Shown here: positions 1 to 11,691 of the stretch, piece after piece
Layout of the letters: each line of letters opens with the position of its first letter
Position numbering within the stretch: the first letter of the stretch is position 1
Assembly: GCF_037042905.1 (NCBI RefSeq)
Contig: NC_087252.1
Location: forward strand, 22,461,701 to 22,525,700
DNA from: Lytechinus pictus
Taxonomy: Eukaryota; Echinodermata; Echinoidea; Temnopleuroida; Toxopneustidae
Length of the DNA stretch: 64,000 bases
Reading direction: 5' to 3'
Translations under genes and position numbers: made by a program
Notes under the pieces: generated by a model
Databases searched by the model: none
Told to the model about the DNA's origin: nothing
Seen by the model: the letters and a program-made list of their open reading frames with translations, nothing else

Positions 1-7
1 TGGGCCT

Positions 8-251
8 CGTCTTACAAAGAGTTACGATTGATCAAATAAATATTAACTGTATGATATCCATCCATACTTCTTAGTAAATAAATCCTTAGTAAACAAAGAC
101 AATCACACCGAATCGTCAAGAGAATGATGAATGTACGAATAGGCATCATATCTAGAAAATATTTAGTGAACAAATTTACATTTTAGATGTTGACGTTGCT
201 GGCCGTTCATAGTGGTGATTGATCGGATCCATCGCAACTCTTTGTAAGACG
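8..251. repeat. MITE with inverted ends
   Basis: The two ends are inverted copies of each other: CGTCTTACAAAGAGTT at the left and its near reverse complement at 236-251. Homology continues inward for about 30 bp with a few mismatches, including a GATC-rich stretch. It has no coding capacity, and no clear target duplication is seen because the left flank is only seven bases long. Confidence 0.6.
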
Positions 252-1958
252 GGAATAAAGATGAAAGGTTTTTTTTATCAAAGACTCATTCCATCCCTCT
301 TCATGCAAATTGGTTTGTAGGAATATTTAAGAGATAAAACAAGCATGACATTGATAATGATGATAGACCTGTAGTTGGCTAGCTCATGTTCTAGATTACC
401 TCTTTTGCATATCAAAACATGAAGAAATTATCATTAAAGTTGGATGTCAAATAAGAGAATTACGGTACATTTAAAATCACAGCACATTGGATATGCAAAT
501 GAGGGAAGAGATGACGTCATCTACTGACTATTTATTTTGTACTTGACAGATGGTAATGTTTCCTCGTGTACAGTGTAGTGTAATTTATCCTTGAATGTGT
601 GGGATTGCCGCGTATTCTAAGCTTTTCTGACTCAAGACCTTCCTTACTGTCACATCTAACAATGAAAAAAAAAGAAGCTGAAATACTGTAGATATATTCA
701 AAATGATAATAAAACAGTGTGTGTGACATCATCGGCTAGCTCATTGGCATATCACCCGCGAATGTCATGCGAACCGTCGTATCGCAACACCCCCTGCTTG
801 TCTTCCCTCACACCCACACACCCTTGAAATGGCTAGGGCCACATTTCATTAAATAAGAAATAGGGCAATTCCATAAAATGATCACCCTTTTTGTACGTCC
901 GACCCCCATTTTTCTCAAGTTTTACTTCACTTCATAAATTGACCAAGTAACCGTCCTTTGAGAACATTACAGACTGTCAAAAGAACAAGGAATCAGAGAC
1001 AGAACATTTCATGATGGTCCCACACACAGGGGGTTGGACGTATATATTTTATGGAATTGCCCAATAACAACAAATGCAAAATTCTATACCAAGTTTACCG
1101 TCAGCCAAGCGAAGCGAATGATTTCAGTAGCTTTAAACCAATATCAAAACGTGTTTTATGAAACGATCGAGCCCCTGATTTCAGCAATGCCATGATAGAT
1201 TTTCAACTACCTTGGAGATGAAGGTAAATGGGGTTGAATTTAAATTAAAGTTTAAATGAAAATTGAGGTGGTTCAACTTGAAGGGAAACATTTGTATGAA
1301 AAATGTTGGGGTTTTTTACCTTTATAATCCCGCGACACGTACATAGGCCTATACATGAAATGGACAGTCGACAACGAAACTGCCTTCCAGGGGAAGTTTT
1401 GTTAGTGATTTTTACAGACTGATTGGCCCTCCGCCAATCAGGGTTCCGTTGCATAAACCTTTGCCATAAAAACTCTGGCAAACAAAATTAAGGCATTGAA
1501 GCTTACACATACAAAAATTCTGACCAAAAAATAGCCACAGTTTTTCTTTTAAGCAAAGGAAGATAAAATATTACATAATTTTTTCTGATTATTCTGCCAA
1601 AACTTTTGCTCGCTCGCAACTTTTCAGAAATTTTGCCCCATACACCAAGTCTGGTCCCCTCATTTTTTTTTTTTGGGGGGGGGCGAGGGGGGTGCTCGTT
1701 ACTCTACTGGTCAAAGACTTTGACAAAACGCTTCATGGAATGTTCTCCTAACTATGCTAGCTAATTATCATGAAGCTGGATCATTTAAGATTCAAAGCGA
1801 TCTATTGATTTCAAGCAGGTCCAGGTCATTTGGTATAGCCTACACTTTTGGGCGTCTCACTATGCCTTCATTGCCAAGTTCGAGAAGTTCCACAACTAGT
1901 GTTTAAAGAGAGGCTTTTGTACCTTGGTTATAGATGCTCAAATCAAATGGGGTTTTTC
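252..1958. other. Intergenic stretch downstream of the sulfotransferase-like gene
   Basis: Apart from the small MITE at 863-1062 I see no gene here. The stretch is AT-rich. It carries a T run followed by a G run near 1663-1690 and GCTCGCTCGC-type motifs near 1608, which look like decayed hAT-type repeat DNA. The short open frames do not resemble proteins. Confidence 0.5.
863..1062. repeat. 200-bp MITE, ends GGGCAATTCCATAAAA
   Basis: The ends GGGCAATTCCATAAAA and TTTTATGGAATTGCCC are perfect inverted repeats. AATA lies immediately outside on both sides (859-862 and 1063-1066), which fits a 4-bp target duplication. A second copy of the same element lies at 49377-49573 with a different 4-bp duplication. 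It has no open frame and is presumably mobilised in trans. Confidence 0.75.
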
Positions 1959-4900
1959 TTAAAGTAGACGGTTGTTGTACATTTTTTCATAGAACGGCAA
2001 TGCTTCGTTGGCCAACTGAACGACATCAGAGGTTACTGTATCAAGCGACGGAAGGTCTTGAGGTTTAGAGAATCCCGTGCTTGAGATCACATTTGTTAGG
2101 TAACTCGTGTTTTGACTGATTTCAGAAGACCACTTCCAGGATAGAATTACATCCAGAGACGGTTTCCATTTCAGCATTTGTGTTGTATACGGGAGTCCCA
2201 CAGCCTCGCAGTACTTAGGCATCATCCCGTCAGGGTTCTCCAGTAACTCCGAAGAATCAATGATAGGTGGTGCAGGATCGATGTTTTCTTTGATGTACAA
2301 CCAGACGTCGTGTAGACTGCTGAAGAATTTGGAGGGGTCTCCCAGCAGCTCCTTGTGTCTTCGTAGATCGAACTCATCCTCGTTGGTTTCATCTGCATGA
2401 AGTAGATTAACGTTTCTCAGTTGGTTGTAGTTGGCTTTATGCAGAGAAGAGTACACCAAGAGTGGATGGCGGATCAGAAAGGAGTGCCGATAACCTTCTG
2501 GAATAAATTCTCTCAGATCCCTTGATTGCATCGCTAGACCAATATCTTTCACGAATACGTTTTTTGCAGTGGAAGTCTCCAGCACCATTCTTATACTCTC
2601 ATATCTGCAGAAGGACAGAAAATAATACATTGATTTTCTTTTGATCTGTGGGTGTGTGTGCGTGCGTGTGTGTAGGTGTGTGTGGTCTGTGTGTCAGGGG
2701 ATGGTGAGTTGATATTTCAAAGACGAATCAATCAGATCGAGTCTATAAAGCCATTACACCGAAGCCGAATCAGCTGTGAATCCATCCAAATACACGTATT
2801 CGGGTGGTTTCGGGAGTAGGTTCTGCTCTCCCTCCGCGAATGCCAAAAAATTCAGGAAGGACTCGGAAACATTCGAATCCACACAGCACAAACTGCGGTG
2901 TTAACCGGTGTACAGAGAGGAACACACCAGTTATTTTACACCGGTGTTAAATTGACAGTGTGAGTTTAGCACCTATAGGTGTTATTGCAACACCTTTGGT
3001 TGTTACATGTACACTCTTTGGTGTTATATTCAATCTCTAGGGTGTAATTTTAACACCAGAGGGTGTGGTCCTCTATTAACACCCACTGGTGTCAGTTTTA
3101 ACACCACAGTTTTTACAGTGCACCGAAGCCATCCTAATTAGGCCGAAAATTCGGTTTTCGTGTATAACCCTGGCTTTAAAGGAAAATATAGGAAATATGT
3201 TCTGCAACGCTCCCCCATCAAAATGGGTCTACAATAACTATATATTCATTAAAAAAATGAATTCTGGTTATAGACTTAAGAAAAATGGTCTAGGTAATAA
3301 ACGGTTTTTTGGGGTATTAATAACATTATCATAATTATCAGGACCAGAGGCGTCGATCCTTGGGGGGGGGGGGGGAGGGGCAGTGAAATGAAAATATTTG
3401 GGGGGGGGCAAACATCGTTTTGCCCCCCCCCCCCCAATAATTCCGCATGTGCAAAAATAAAATAAGATTGTAATGTTACACATAAATCAGCAAGCGAGAT
3501 TGAGATACCAACTCGTTCTTTATTAAAATCGTGCTCAAAATATCCGCTTTTCAGATTGGAATATAAAAATGTTCACCTCGCGCTTCGCGCTCGCATCATT
3601 TCTGTAGAAAAAACTCTTAATTTTCATAATTAAATAGGTGAATAGAATGTCCCGTTCTCAGTTCTAAACCTCAAAAGAGCTCCCGCTTCGAAATGAAATA
3701 ATCTTTTGTTGGATATATATCTTGTTATTTATTAAAAACGTCCATTAAACTGTCATGTTTTTTCCAGATCGAATTATCAAAATTTTCAGCTCGCATCTAT
3801 TGTTCGTTTAGATACCCATATTAATCATTGGTACAAAAAATGCTTAGAATATCAAGCTTTCAGGTCAGAATATAAAGAAATTTCAGCTCGCTCTCGGCAC
3901 TCGCATTATTTGTGTATTGAGATGCATGTATCTATCCTCCTCGTGAGTTTCTACAAACAGTCCTAAACAGGTCCCTTTTTTCCTGTTTTCATGTCAGTAT
4001 ACTAAAAAGATTCAGCTCGCGCTTCGCGCCCGCATTAATTTCTTGGTGAGATATGTGTCTCTTTCTCATGAGTTATATATATATATATATATATATGCAT
4101 ATATAAATAATATAGGCCTGTGTGTGTGTGTGAGTTTGTTCGTTTTGTGTGATCGAGCGCCTTTGGAACGTTGATTCATGATTTTGCCCCCCCCCCCCAA
4201 TCTGAAAAATGGATCGACGCCCCTGGTCAGGACCCACTGGCAGAACAGTTTTGGGAACTGAATTGGCCACCTTGGAAAATATTACGTTATTATTATAATC
4301 ATTATTGTTATCATCATCATCATTATTACCATTATATGACAGAAATAAAAAGTTTGCTATAGTTTTTACCAATGTTTTCTAAGTGTAGGCTGTATATTTT
4401 TCTTCCTAAATGATATTAATTGTGCGATCACCAACTTTTAAATGTGGTAATATAAGAGTACATCCTAAGTCTAATAACTTCTACATTTTTTTAATTGTTA
4501 TTTGAAATGTGATTGATATGACTCTTACATTTCATGTCTTCGTCTATATTTATTACAATGAATTAAATTATTTTACAACTCAATATCTCTTCATTATTTA
4601 TATTTAATTCATCTATATTCAAATTTTAATTACCAAATCTCATGAAGTACTTTTTTTATACATTCCATATCAGATATCCACAAACTTACTAACAGTTTAA
4701 ATAAAAATTGTGACTCTGCATGTTTCATTAATATACTTTATTATCAGCAAAAATTATAAAGTTAAGAAGTGAAGAACAAGTAGGTAAATCATTTGTATAT
4801 GATTATATGAAATAAAACTGGACCTAAAATGGAGCCTTGCGGTAGGGTACATTTTACAGATTTAAAAATAGATTTAAAGGAATTGTATACAGTATAAAGT

Positions 4901-5421
4901 GGCATTTTCGTTTAGAATACCGTGAATACCTTTCACGCTATTACAAAATAAGCCCATTAAAAAGCACACAATGATCAATATGTACAGTCCAAGGGTTTTT
5001 TTTTAATGTAGAACCATCTGGACTTACAATAAAGCACGGCATTAACAAATTGTATTGTTCATAGTATGATAGTTTCTTATTTTCGGCACATCGTGCAATA
5101 TACGATTCAACACGACACATTATGTACTTACGACAACGCTTCTGGTTGGAACTTTCGGGCCCTAAATTTCCCAATATACTGAGCTGCCTTATCAAAGGCG
5201 ACCTCATTTCCCTCATACGATGTCGGCAGATCGATGCCCTCGTTTAACTCGTAGTTGATCTTTGCGATATTGGCAAATCCGAATGGCTCTGGCCATATCT
5301 CGACCCCAGGAATCTGTCCCATCGAGCGTGTAAACGCTGTGGATACACATCTGTAGGTAGTCCACAATATTACTCGGTTTGGCATGTTGGAAGAACCTAC
5401 GGGTTGGGATGGTCCGGACAT
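1959..5421 (-). CDS. P-loop sulfotransferase-like protein, two exons, 311 aa
   Basis: Exon 1 is 5132-5421 and exon 2 is 1959-2604, joined by a 2.5-kb intron with GTAAGT donor and CTGCAG acceptor. The phase is continuous, giving 311 aa. Residues 16-34 read RVILWTTYRCVSTAFTRSM, matching the 5'-phosphosulfate-binding loop of the divergent sulfotransferase-like family of marine invertebrates. Residues 140-153 (LIRHPLLVYSSLHK) match the 3'-phosphate-binding motif. These sites suggest PAPS binding and a sulfotransferase fold, probably cytosolic because no signal peptide or membrane span is visible. The acceptor substrate cannot be inferred. The start at 5421 is the first Met ahead of the P-loop with reasonable spacing; Met13 is an alternative. 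The intron contains a hAT-like element (3345-4225), a CACTGTAAAAA-ended repeat and GT/TA microsatellites. The gene appears intact. Confidence 0.75.
2641..2695. repeat. GT-rich microsatellite
   Basis: An imperfect (GT)n tract lies in the intron of the sulfotransferase-like gene, just upstream of exon 2 in the sense of transcription. It is simple sequence only. Confidence 0.8.
2882..3120. repeat. CACTA-like short element rich in GGTGTTA
   Basis: The right end, read on the minus strand, is CACTGTAAAAACTGTGGTG. The left end matches it at about 19 of 23 positions. The interior is filled with variants of ACACC/GGTGT(TA). The CACTG end suggests an EnSpm/CACTA-type non-autonomous element, but the class is inferred from end sequence only and I could not fix a target duplication. 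Confidence 0.5.
3345..4225. mobile_element. hAT-like non-autonomous element, 881 bp, with 8-bp TSD
   Basis: The ends CAGAGGCGTCGATCC and GGATCGACGCCCCTG are inverted repeats with one mismatch. The flanking octamers ATCAGGAC (3337-3344) and GTCAGGAC (4226-4233) match at 7 of 8 positions. CAG-initial ends and 8-bp duplications are hAT hallmarks. G and C homopolymers lie just inside both ends. The interior carries degenerate repeats containing CTCGCGCTTCGCGCTCGCAT. There is no transposase frame. Confidence 0.8.
4076..4135. repeat. TA and TG microsatellite
   Basis: A (TA)n run is followed by a (TG)n run inside the hAT-like element, in the intron of the sulfotransferase-like gene. Confidence 0.75.
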
Positions 5422-8131
5422 TCTGGTAAATGAAGCACACTTGAAGATTGGATTGAAATTATTACTTTCTCCTGGGTTTATGGCTATAGTCTGCAGGCAC
5501 AGACCCTGATTGAAACTTTGATCAGCAAGTGTGTCTCCACGCAAAAACTAGCACATATAATATATGATATATTCAATACTTGTTGTTTTAGCGAGAGGGC
5601 CTTCAGTATACACAAGGCATGGGAAGGCTATACATTCAGACCCTTAACTCGAGTGAAGGTTTTGCACAGCTGACTAGTTTATGGCTGCCCCGAGCTGTAT
5701 ATCCTAGATCTGTATCGTTTTGATGAGCGTATTGCAGTATCAGATATTCATATTATAATGATATAGGCCTGGTCACCGTACCATATTATGATATTTCCGT
5801 TCATATCATATTTGGTACACACAATGGGTTTTTAACCCCGACGACCTTGGGCAGAATATCTGGTATTATTGTCGTCATCCTTTCATCTGTTTGGTGAAGA
5901 ATACTTTTGACCGCGCTTACTGACCCAGTGTCTTTCATTTTTGTTGTTCTTTACAAAGAGAAAACATTGAAAGACAAAATATCATCTTTTCTCGTCCTCT
6001 TAGCAAATGTTTATCATAATGGCGGACCAAAAAAGAAAAAAAAGGGGAAGAAAGAAAAAAAAAAGGGAAAATAGAGGAGAAAAAAGAAGAGGAAAAATAA
6101 AAGCAGGAAGACGAGTGAATAAAATAAGATGAGGGGAAGACCTGGAAAAATAATTTTAAAAAAAAATATTTCATGTCACTATATAAAGTTTTCGCTCGCG
6201 CTTGCATTGCCTGTATTATATGTGATTTGTATATCTTGCTCATTATCGAGCTTAAAATATCAAGTTTTGAAGTCCATGTACAAAACATAATTCAGCTCGT
6301 TATTTCATTATTTTGTTTGATTTACAAATTGATTTTTAAAAAGTTCTCTGTATCCAATTTTATGGTCTGAATATTAATATTTTCTGCTCGCCTTGAGCGC
6401 TCGCAAAATTTGATTTGTCAGGTACCTATTATTTTCGTGTATTCCACAAAGTTCTCGAAATATCCCTATTCAGGTCTGATTGTCAAAACGTATTAGCTAG
6501 CGCTACACGCTGCATTTTGACTGGTGAGTTATGTATATCTCAATATTAATTCTATAACAAATTACTTAAAATCCCAAATTTCGTTACAATTTACAAACAT
6601 TTCTGCTCGCGATCTGCGCTCGCATTAATTGTTAAAAATATTAACTCATGCATCCTATTCAAGTGCTTGATTGTTCAGTTTTCAGGTCATAATATTAACA
6701 GATTTTGCGCTCTCATTATATAGGCTTATTAGATCAATAAAGAAATTAGATTTTAATTTCATAATTAAATTGTCCCTTTTTTCCAGAACGGAATATCGAC
6801 AAGTTTCATCTCACGCTTGGGAAGAGAAATAGGAAGATAATCATCATTTTCATAAGATGACGAAATATCCTTAAATGTCCCGGTCCTATGTCAAAACTCA
6901 AAGTAATAATAAAATCAGCTCTTTATCAAGTGCGATCTAGATCCGCCTCACAATTTTCCTTCACAGTACTTGAAATATAGAGCTTAAATTAACACTTTTT
7001 CAGATCGGAGTATCAAATATTTTAAGCTCGCGCTTCGCGCTCGCATTATTAATGTAGGAAGATCCCCAAGTACTCACCCTTTCATGATTTACAAACCATG
7101 AATAGTGTCCGGTTTCTAGGTCTAAATCTCGAATTTTTCCGCTCGTGCTCGCATGTTTAGTTTATCATAATAACGATTAGATTACAAATTTTCATGATAA
7201 AAATTGTATTTAGAGTGCTCAGATTCTAGGTCTAAGTCTGAAACACGCCCACGCATGTCTGTTGAGATACACAGCCTTTTCTCTATTAAAATCATCCAAT
7301 TTCAGATCAGAATATCAAAAAATTTCTGCCCGCGCTTTGCGCTCGCATAATTAATGTAGGAAGATCAATTCGCAGCCACAAATGCGTAGTCTTCGCCAGA
7401 TCAGACGTATCTTTTGCGTTAAGCATAACAGCAAAGACAATAACTGCAGCTTCCGCCTAGATTATAGGCTATTGTGGCTATGGCATTTTCTCTATTAAAA
7501 TCATCCAATTTCAGATCAGAATATCAAAAAAAATTTGCCCGCGCTTTGCGCTCGCATTATTAATGTAGGAAGCTCGCCAATTACACAAAAACTGCAGCGG
7601 CCGCCTTGCTTCAATTCGCAGCCACAAAGGCTGTGACTGGGCGTTGTGGCGTGCGCCTGTAATCCAAGCTGTGGGGAAGTTACAAATTGATGCAGAGGTT
7701 CGAGCCCTGGTCACGTCTTTCGGATGGTGACGTTAAAGGTCGGTCCCAGACGTAAATAATCATATCTGATTGATACACGTCTGACAAAACTCAAATACAC
7801 ACACACACATACATTTTCGTTTAGAATTAACGTTCTTTGTTTGCTTGTTTCTTTCGTCTCTTTGGGTTACAATTTTATATGCTTTGAGAATTCTACACGT
7901 GCAATAAAGAGTCCGAGAATAATACAAAAATAATATATAAAAGATATATATTTAATGGTCCGCAATGATTGTACAACATCCACTAACCAATAAAATGCAG
8001 GCATCCGTTAGTAGGGAGTTCTTGCACTGCGACGCAGAACGCTTACAGGTGCATAGAAAATCTATTGTCAATTTGCCTCATGACAAAGAGCAACCAAAAA
8101 GAATTAGTGAATCAAGACAGCAGTTTCTTCC
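5422..8131. other. Intergenic region with TCGC-motif repeat array
   Basis: No gene is seen. A GA-rich tract covers about 6010-6120. From about 6190 to 7560 there are many degenerate copies of a roughly 150-bp unit marked by (G)CTCGCGCTTCGCGCTCGCAT followed by TATT. The same motif occurs inside the hAT-like element at 3345-4225, so this is probably a decayed larger relative. About 100 bp at 7275-7375 is duplicated at 7482-7590, next to a SINE. Confidence 0.5.
7595..7806 (+). mobile_element. SINE with 7SL/Alu-like 5' region
   Basis: The head contains GGGCGTTGTGGCGTGCGCCT followed by GTAATCCAAGCT, closely resembling the start of 7SL RNA and Alu. About 40 bases later comes GAGGTTCGAGCCCTGG, which fits a pol III B box. 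A conserved-looking body (GATGGTGACGTTAAAGG) and an (AC)n tail end the element. Boundaries are approximate. A tRNA-derived head is the main alternative. Confidence 0.55.
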
Positions 8132-8315
8132 AGTGGTGTGTTTCATAAAGCTGTTCGTAAGTTAAGAGCGACTTTAAGAACGACCGGTGAACCTTTCTTA
8201 CGCGCTAAACCATCGCCAATGAACGTTTTGGTGTATCCCACTTACCACAAGAAAGGATCACCAGTCGTTCTTAAAGTCGCTCTAAACTTACGAACAGCTT
8301 TATGAAACACCCACC
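8132..8315. repeat. Palindromic MITE, copy 1
   Basis: The left half (TTTCATAAAGCTGTTCGTAA, then GAGCGACTTTAAGAACGAC) is the reverse complement of the right half, with a short loop of about 50 bp. The whole element is close to a perfect hairpin. Confidence 0.75.
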
Positions 8316-8621
8316 TGGACTCTAGACAAAAGACATATATGCAATTTTCGTCAGCTCCGAAACTGCTGTTCCGGTTCACCAATTTTCGACACCCCCCCCC
8401 CCCCTCCGGCTGTTTATTTTGATTTGATTTGCATTTTTAGTAAAATGATTTTGTTCTTGGATTCGTTCTGCGATGCGGTGGCAAAAACTCGCTATTGCAC
8501 GAATACATTTAGTACCTGATTATTGTATCACGATTGCTGGCCTACTGCCCACATCAATCAATAAGGGACATTAGTTTTCATAAACATGTTATATGAAAAC
8601 AAAACATGGGACTTACATAGC

Positions 8622-8793
8622 TGGTGTTCGTTTCATAAAGCTGTTAAGTTCAGAGCGACTTTAAAAACGACTGGTGATGCTTTCTTACGCGCAAAACCAT
8701 CGCTAATGAATATACCATTTGCCATAAGAAAGGATCACCAGTCGTTCTTAAAGTCGCTCTTCACTTACGAACAGCTTTATGAAACACCCACCC
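8622..8793. repeat. Palindromic MITE, copy 2
   Basis: This is the same family as 8132-8315. The left arm begins near GTTTCATAAAGCTGTTAAG and the right arm ends TTATGAAACACCCACC. Two copies within 500 bp suggest local insertion or duplication. Confidence 0.75.
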
Positions 8794-10194
8794 GGATTCA
8801 TATCATTTTTTTTATTTAAAGGAGAACGATTTCACACAGTGTCTATAGTAGATTGGAAGTAGGAATGATTTAAACTTCGATTTCATATGAATCTATCGAA
8901 ACTTTAAGTTAGAATTTCATTTATCTTATATTATACATTAAAGTTTTTATTTCTATAATATGTTTTTCTACTCATGTGCATATTCGCAGTAAAAGACAAT
9001 GAATACAATCATACAATAATACAATTTCATAAAATATAAATATATGTGCCTATGGAAGATTTCATCCATTGAATATTAAATGACCGTGCTACGTGCAGGC
9101 CTATATTGCATTCCAAAATATGTTGGATAAAAATGCGATTCGGCAATTAATAACATGAGATACATTTTGCGATTTCGCAAGCTCGAAATCCCCTCGAATA
9201 CATACAATGCAATGAAATGACAAAGCCTATTACATTCAAGAATATATTTTCTATGTTCATTAAAGGAGGTGAGATTAAACCTACAACATATACAAGTTTG
9301 TCATCTTATTATTCTGTTATTGATAACAAAACTGTATATTGTTAATATTCGATTATATAGTTATTTCAAGATTCAGTTACAAAAAAAGAGAAGTGCATGT
9401 ATATTCACAAATATAATTTGTATAATTAGAAAGGACGATAAACTTGATAGAATTTATAAATTATCATTCCTATTATCTGAAAATAATATTTGGTGCATGC
9501 TCATTTGAAATAAAACATGTTGGAATGGGGTATGTATCGAGACAGCACTCCTCCAGTTCTAACGGAAAGCAAGAAAACAAATATGAGAATGAAATGGAAG
9601 ATAAAAAAGAGATAGGGGTAAAAGGAACAACGGATATGAGGAGTAAAAGGGAAACCAAGAAAGAGTAAATAAGGGTGTAAATAAAATAGGTCTCTACTCC
9701 GTTATCTAATTGATACAATAGATGACGTCACAATTCAGTCGTATTGGCCTGTCCCCCCCCCCCCCCCCCCCTCTGAAACATTATCCTGTCCATTTCTCAC
9801 TGTAAAAACGCTGCTTAAAATTTTAAGCACGTTGTTTAAGCCCGTAAGTCTAACAACAATTGTTTTAAAAAAAAAAACAACTGTTTAAACTTTTTAACAA
9901 GTTGTTTAAAAAGTTTAAACAATTACAACTTTTAAACAAATTGTTGTCAGAGTGACATGCATAATCAACGTGCTATTTTTTTTTTAATGTGTGCACTGTT
10001 TTTGGAATAAATATATCCAGCCCATTTCTCTTCTCCTGATGAATTCTGTGCTCGCAGCAATATGTCAGGAGATCCTCTGACAATGTTTATACTTGATAAG
10101 GTCTTCATGATAGATACATGTATGAGCATGGTGCACGTCTCTGTCAATCCGCACTGTAAAAAAAACATAGCCAAATATCTTGAGCTGAAACATC
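8794..10194. other. AT-rich intergenic DNA
   Basis: No gene is seen. A long C run lies at about 9752-9770. Positions 9798-9955 hold a repeat beginning CACTGTAAAAACGCTGC and filled with GTTTAAACAA variants able to fold on themselves. It resembles the CACTGTAAAAA-ended element at 2882-3120. Confidence 0.45.
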
Positions 10195-10791
10195 GAAACT
10201 CATTGAGGATATTACGATTATTATATCTAAATAAATAGAGTATAATTTGTTGAGAAAAACGCTGAAAGTTTCGTGAAAATGTGATGACAAATAACGAAGT
10301 TAATGAAATTGAAAATTGAATAAAAATTTGGGAGAAAGAGTTATATGCACGCGGTCATGAATATGCAGTAGATGGGCCGATGATGTCATACCCCCACTTA
10401 TATCCAATTACATGAAGTCATAAATATTTAATATCTCCAAACAAGTGTGTATGATATGTCTCTCTTGCAACAAAATACGTTATAGCAATGATTTTCTCAC
10501 ACATTAAATCAGTCCATCTATATTATATATATATTTTTTTCCCATTCTTAGAGGACAAAAAAAATAGATTCAAATTAAATAATTTCATGTAATCAAATAT
10601 AAAATAATAAGTGGGGAAGTGATATCATCAGCTTGCGTTATCATGAAAACATGCTTAGAACTGTAATACCGAAATAATGCAAAATAATAACAAAGGTCAA
10701 AACTTTTTTGCTACTTGTCGTCAGTCTTTGTTTGTCTGATTTCACTTCTTTTCTGTTCAAGTCATATTATTTTCAGCCTGGAGTACCCCTT
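10195..10791. repeat. Palindromic MITE, degraded (TA family)
   Basis: The right end GAGTACCCCTT is followed by TA. The middle contains the inverted pair GATGATGTCATACCCCCACTT and GTGGGGAAGTGATATCATC. It matches the layout of the complete element at 61710-62294 and the fragments at 24480-24671 and 33087-33440. The left terminus is eroded, so that boundary is approximate. Confidence 0.55.
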
Positions 10792-10914
10792 TAATTTCAA
10801 GACATTTCATTACATCCGTTCCATTTCCACATGGTCTATTTTATACCGCTTTTCGATCAAAATGTCAATCCGTTAAATTGTTTTTTTTAATATCTTTTTC
10901 CCCTCCACAGGGAT

Positions 10915-10920
10915 TTTATT
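10915..10920 (-). promoter_or_regulatory. Possible polyadenylation signal of the lectin-type gene
   Basis: AATAAA on the minus strand lies about 370 bases beyond the stop codon of the SEA-HYR-lectin gene. A weaker ATTAAA lies nearer, at 11128-11133. Either could serve; neither is proven. Confidence 0.3.
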
Positions 10921-11290
10921 GGCAATCAAAAATCAATAGATACAGAGTACAATGAATACAATCACTGATATAAACAATGAACTGACAAGTGTAACAAAAA
11001 AATTTTACATGTGGAAGTCAAACAATAAAGAGATTTTTCAATCGAAACCATCTTTTGTCAATCTGCGTTGTTTAAAATTAAGTTGGGCAATGTATTTCTC
11101 ATTTTGGTAATAATTGATTATTGCGGATTTAATGATACTGAAAAGAGGAATTGTATTTGATTCATATTACTTTGCATCATGTTTGAATGGAATATGAAAT
11201 GCAGAACTGAATTTAATTTAATTGAAATGTGGATGGATAGACGGGTGGTTAAGTTCATAAATTATGAATTTGTTAAATGGATATTATATC

Positions 11291-11660
11291 TTACACTCTT
11301 TCGCAGAGAGTCCTGGGCCGAATCCACGTACAAGACCAATCATGCAGTCTTTGACCAAACAATAATACTACACAATTCTCCGAATTGTAAGAGTTTGGTT
11401 GACCTGGGTGCCATAGATCTAGACAACATCAAATAGAGATTTTAAAAAATGAGAGTAGGCTCCAGTGTGTATAGATAGGAAAGTAATTGTGGGGGTAAAA
11501 TACATCAGAACAATGAAAAATACATAACCATATCATAATGTGAAAAGAAAACGTATACTAGTACTTAAAAAAGTCATAATAATAGACAAGTGTTGAATAT
11601 GGAATGATAATGGAGAAGGGGGGGGGGGGCAATTTTGTACAGAAAAAACAAGCCCCCCCC

Positions 11661-11691
<31 letters not shown>

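Noticed and set aside
11179-11436. 85-aa plus-strand frame
   Set aside because: It is antisense to the final lectin exon (11291-11418), which fits the C-terminal half of the C-type lectin domain in phase.
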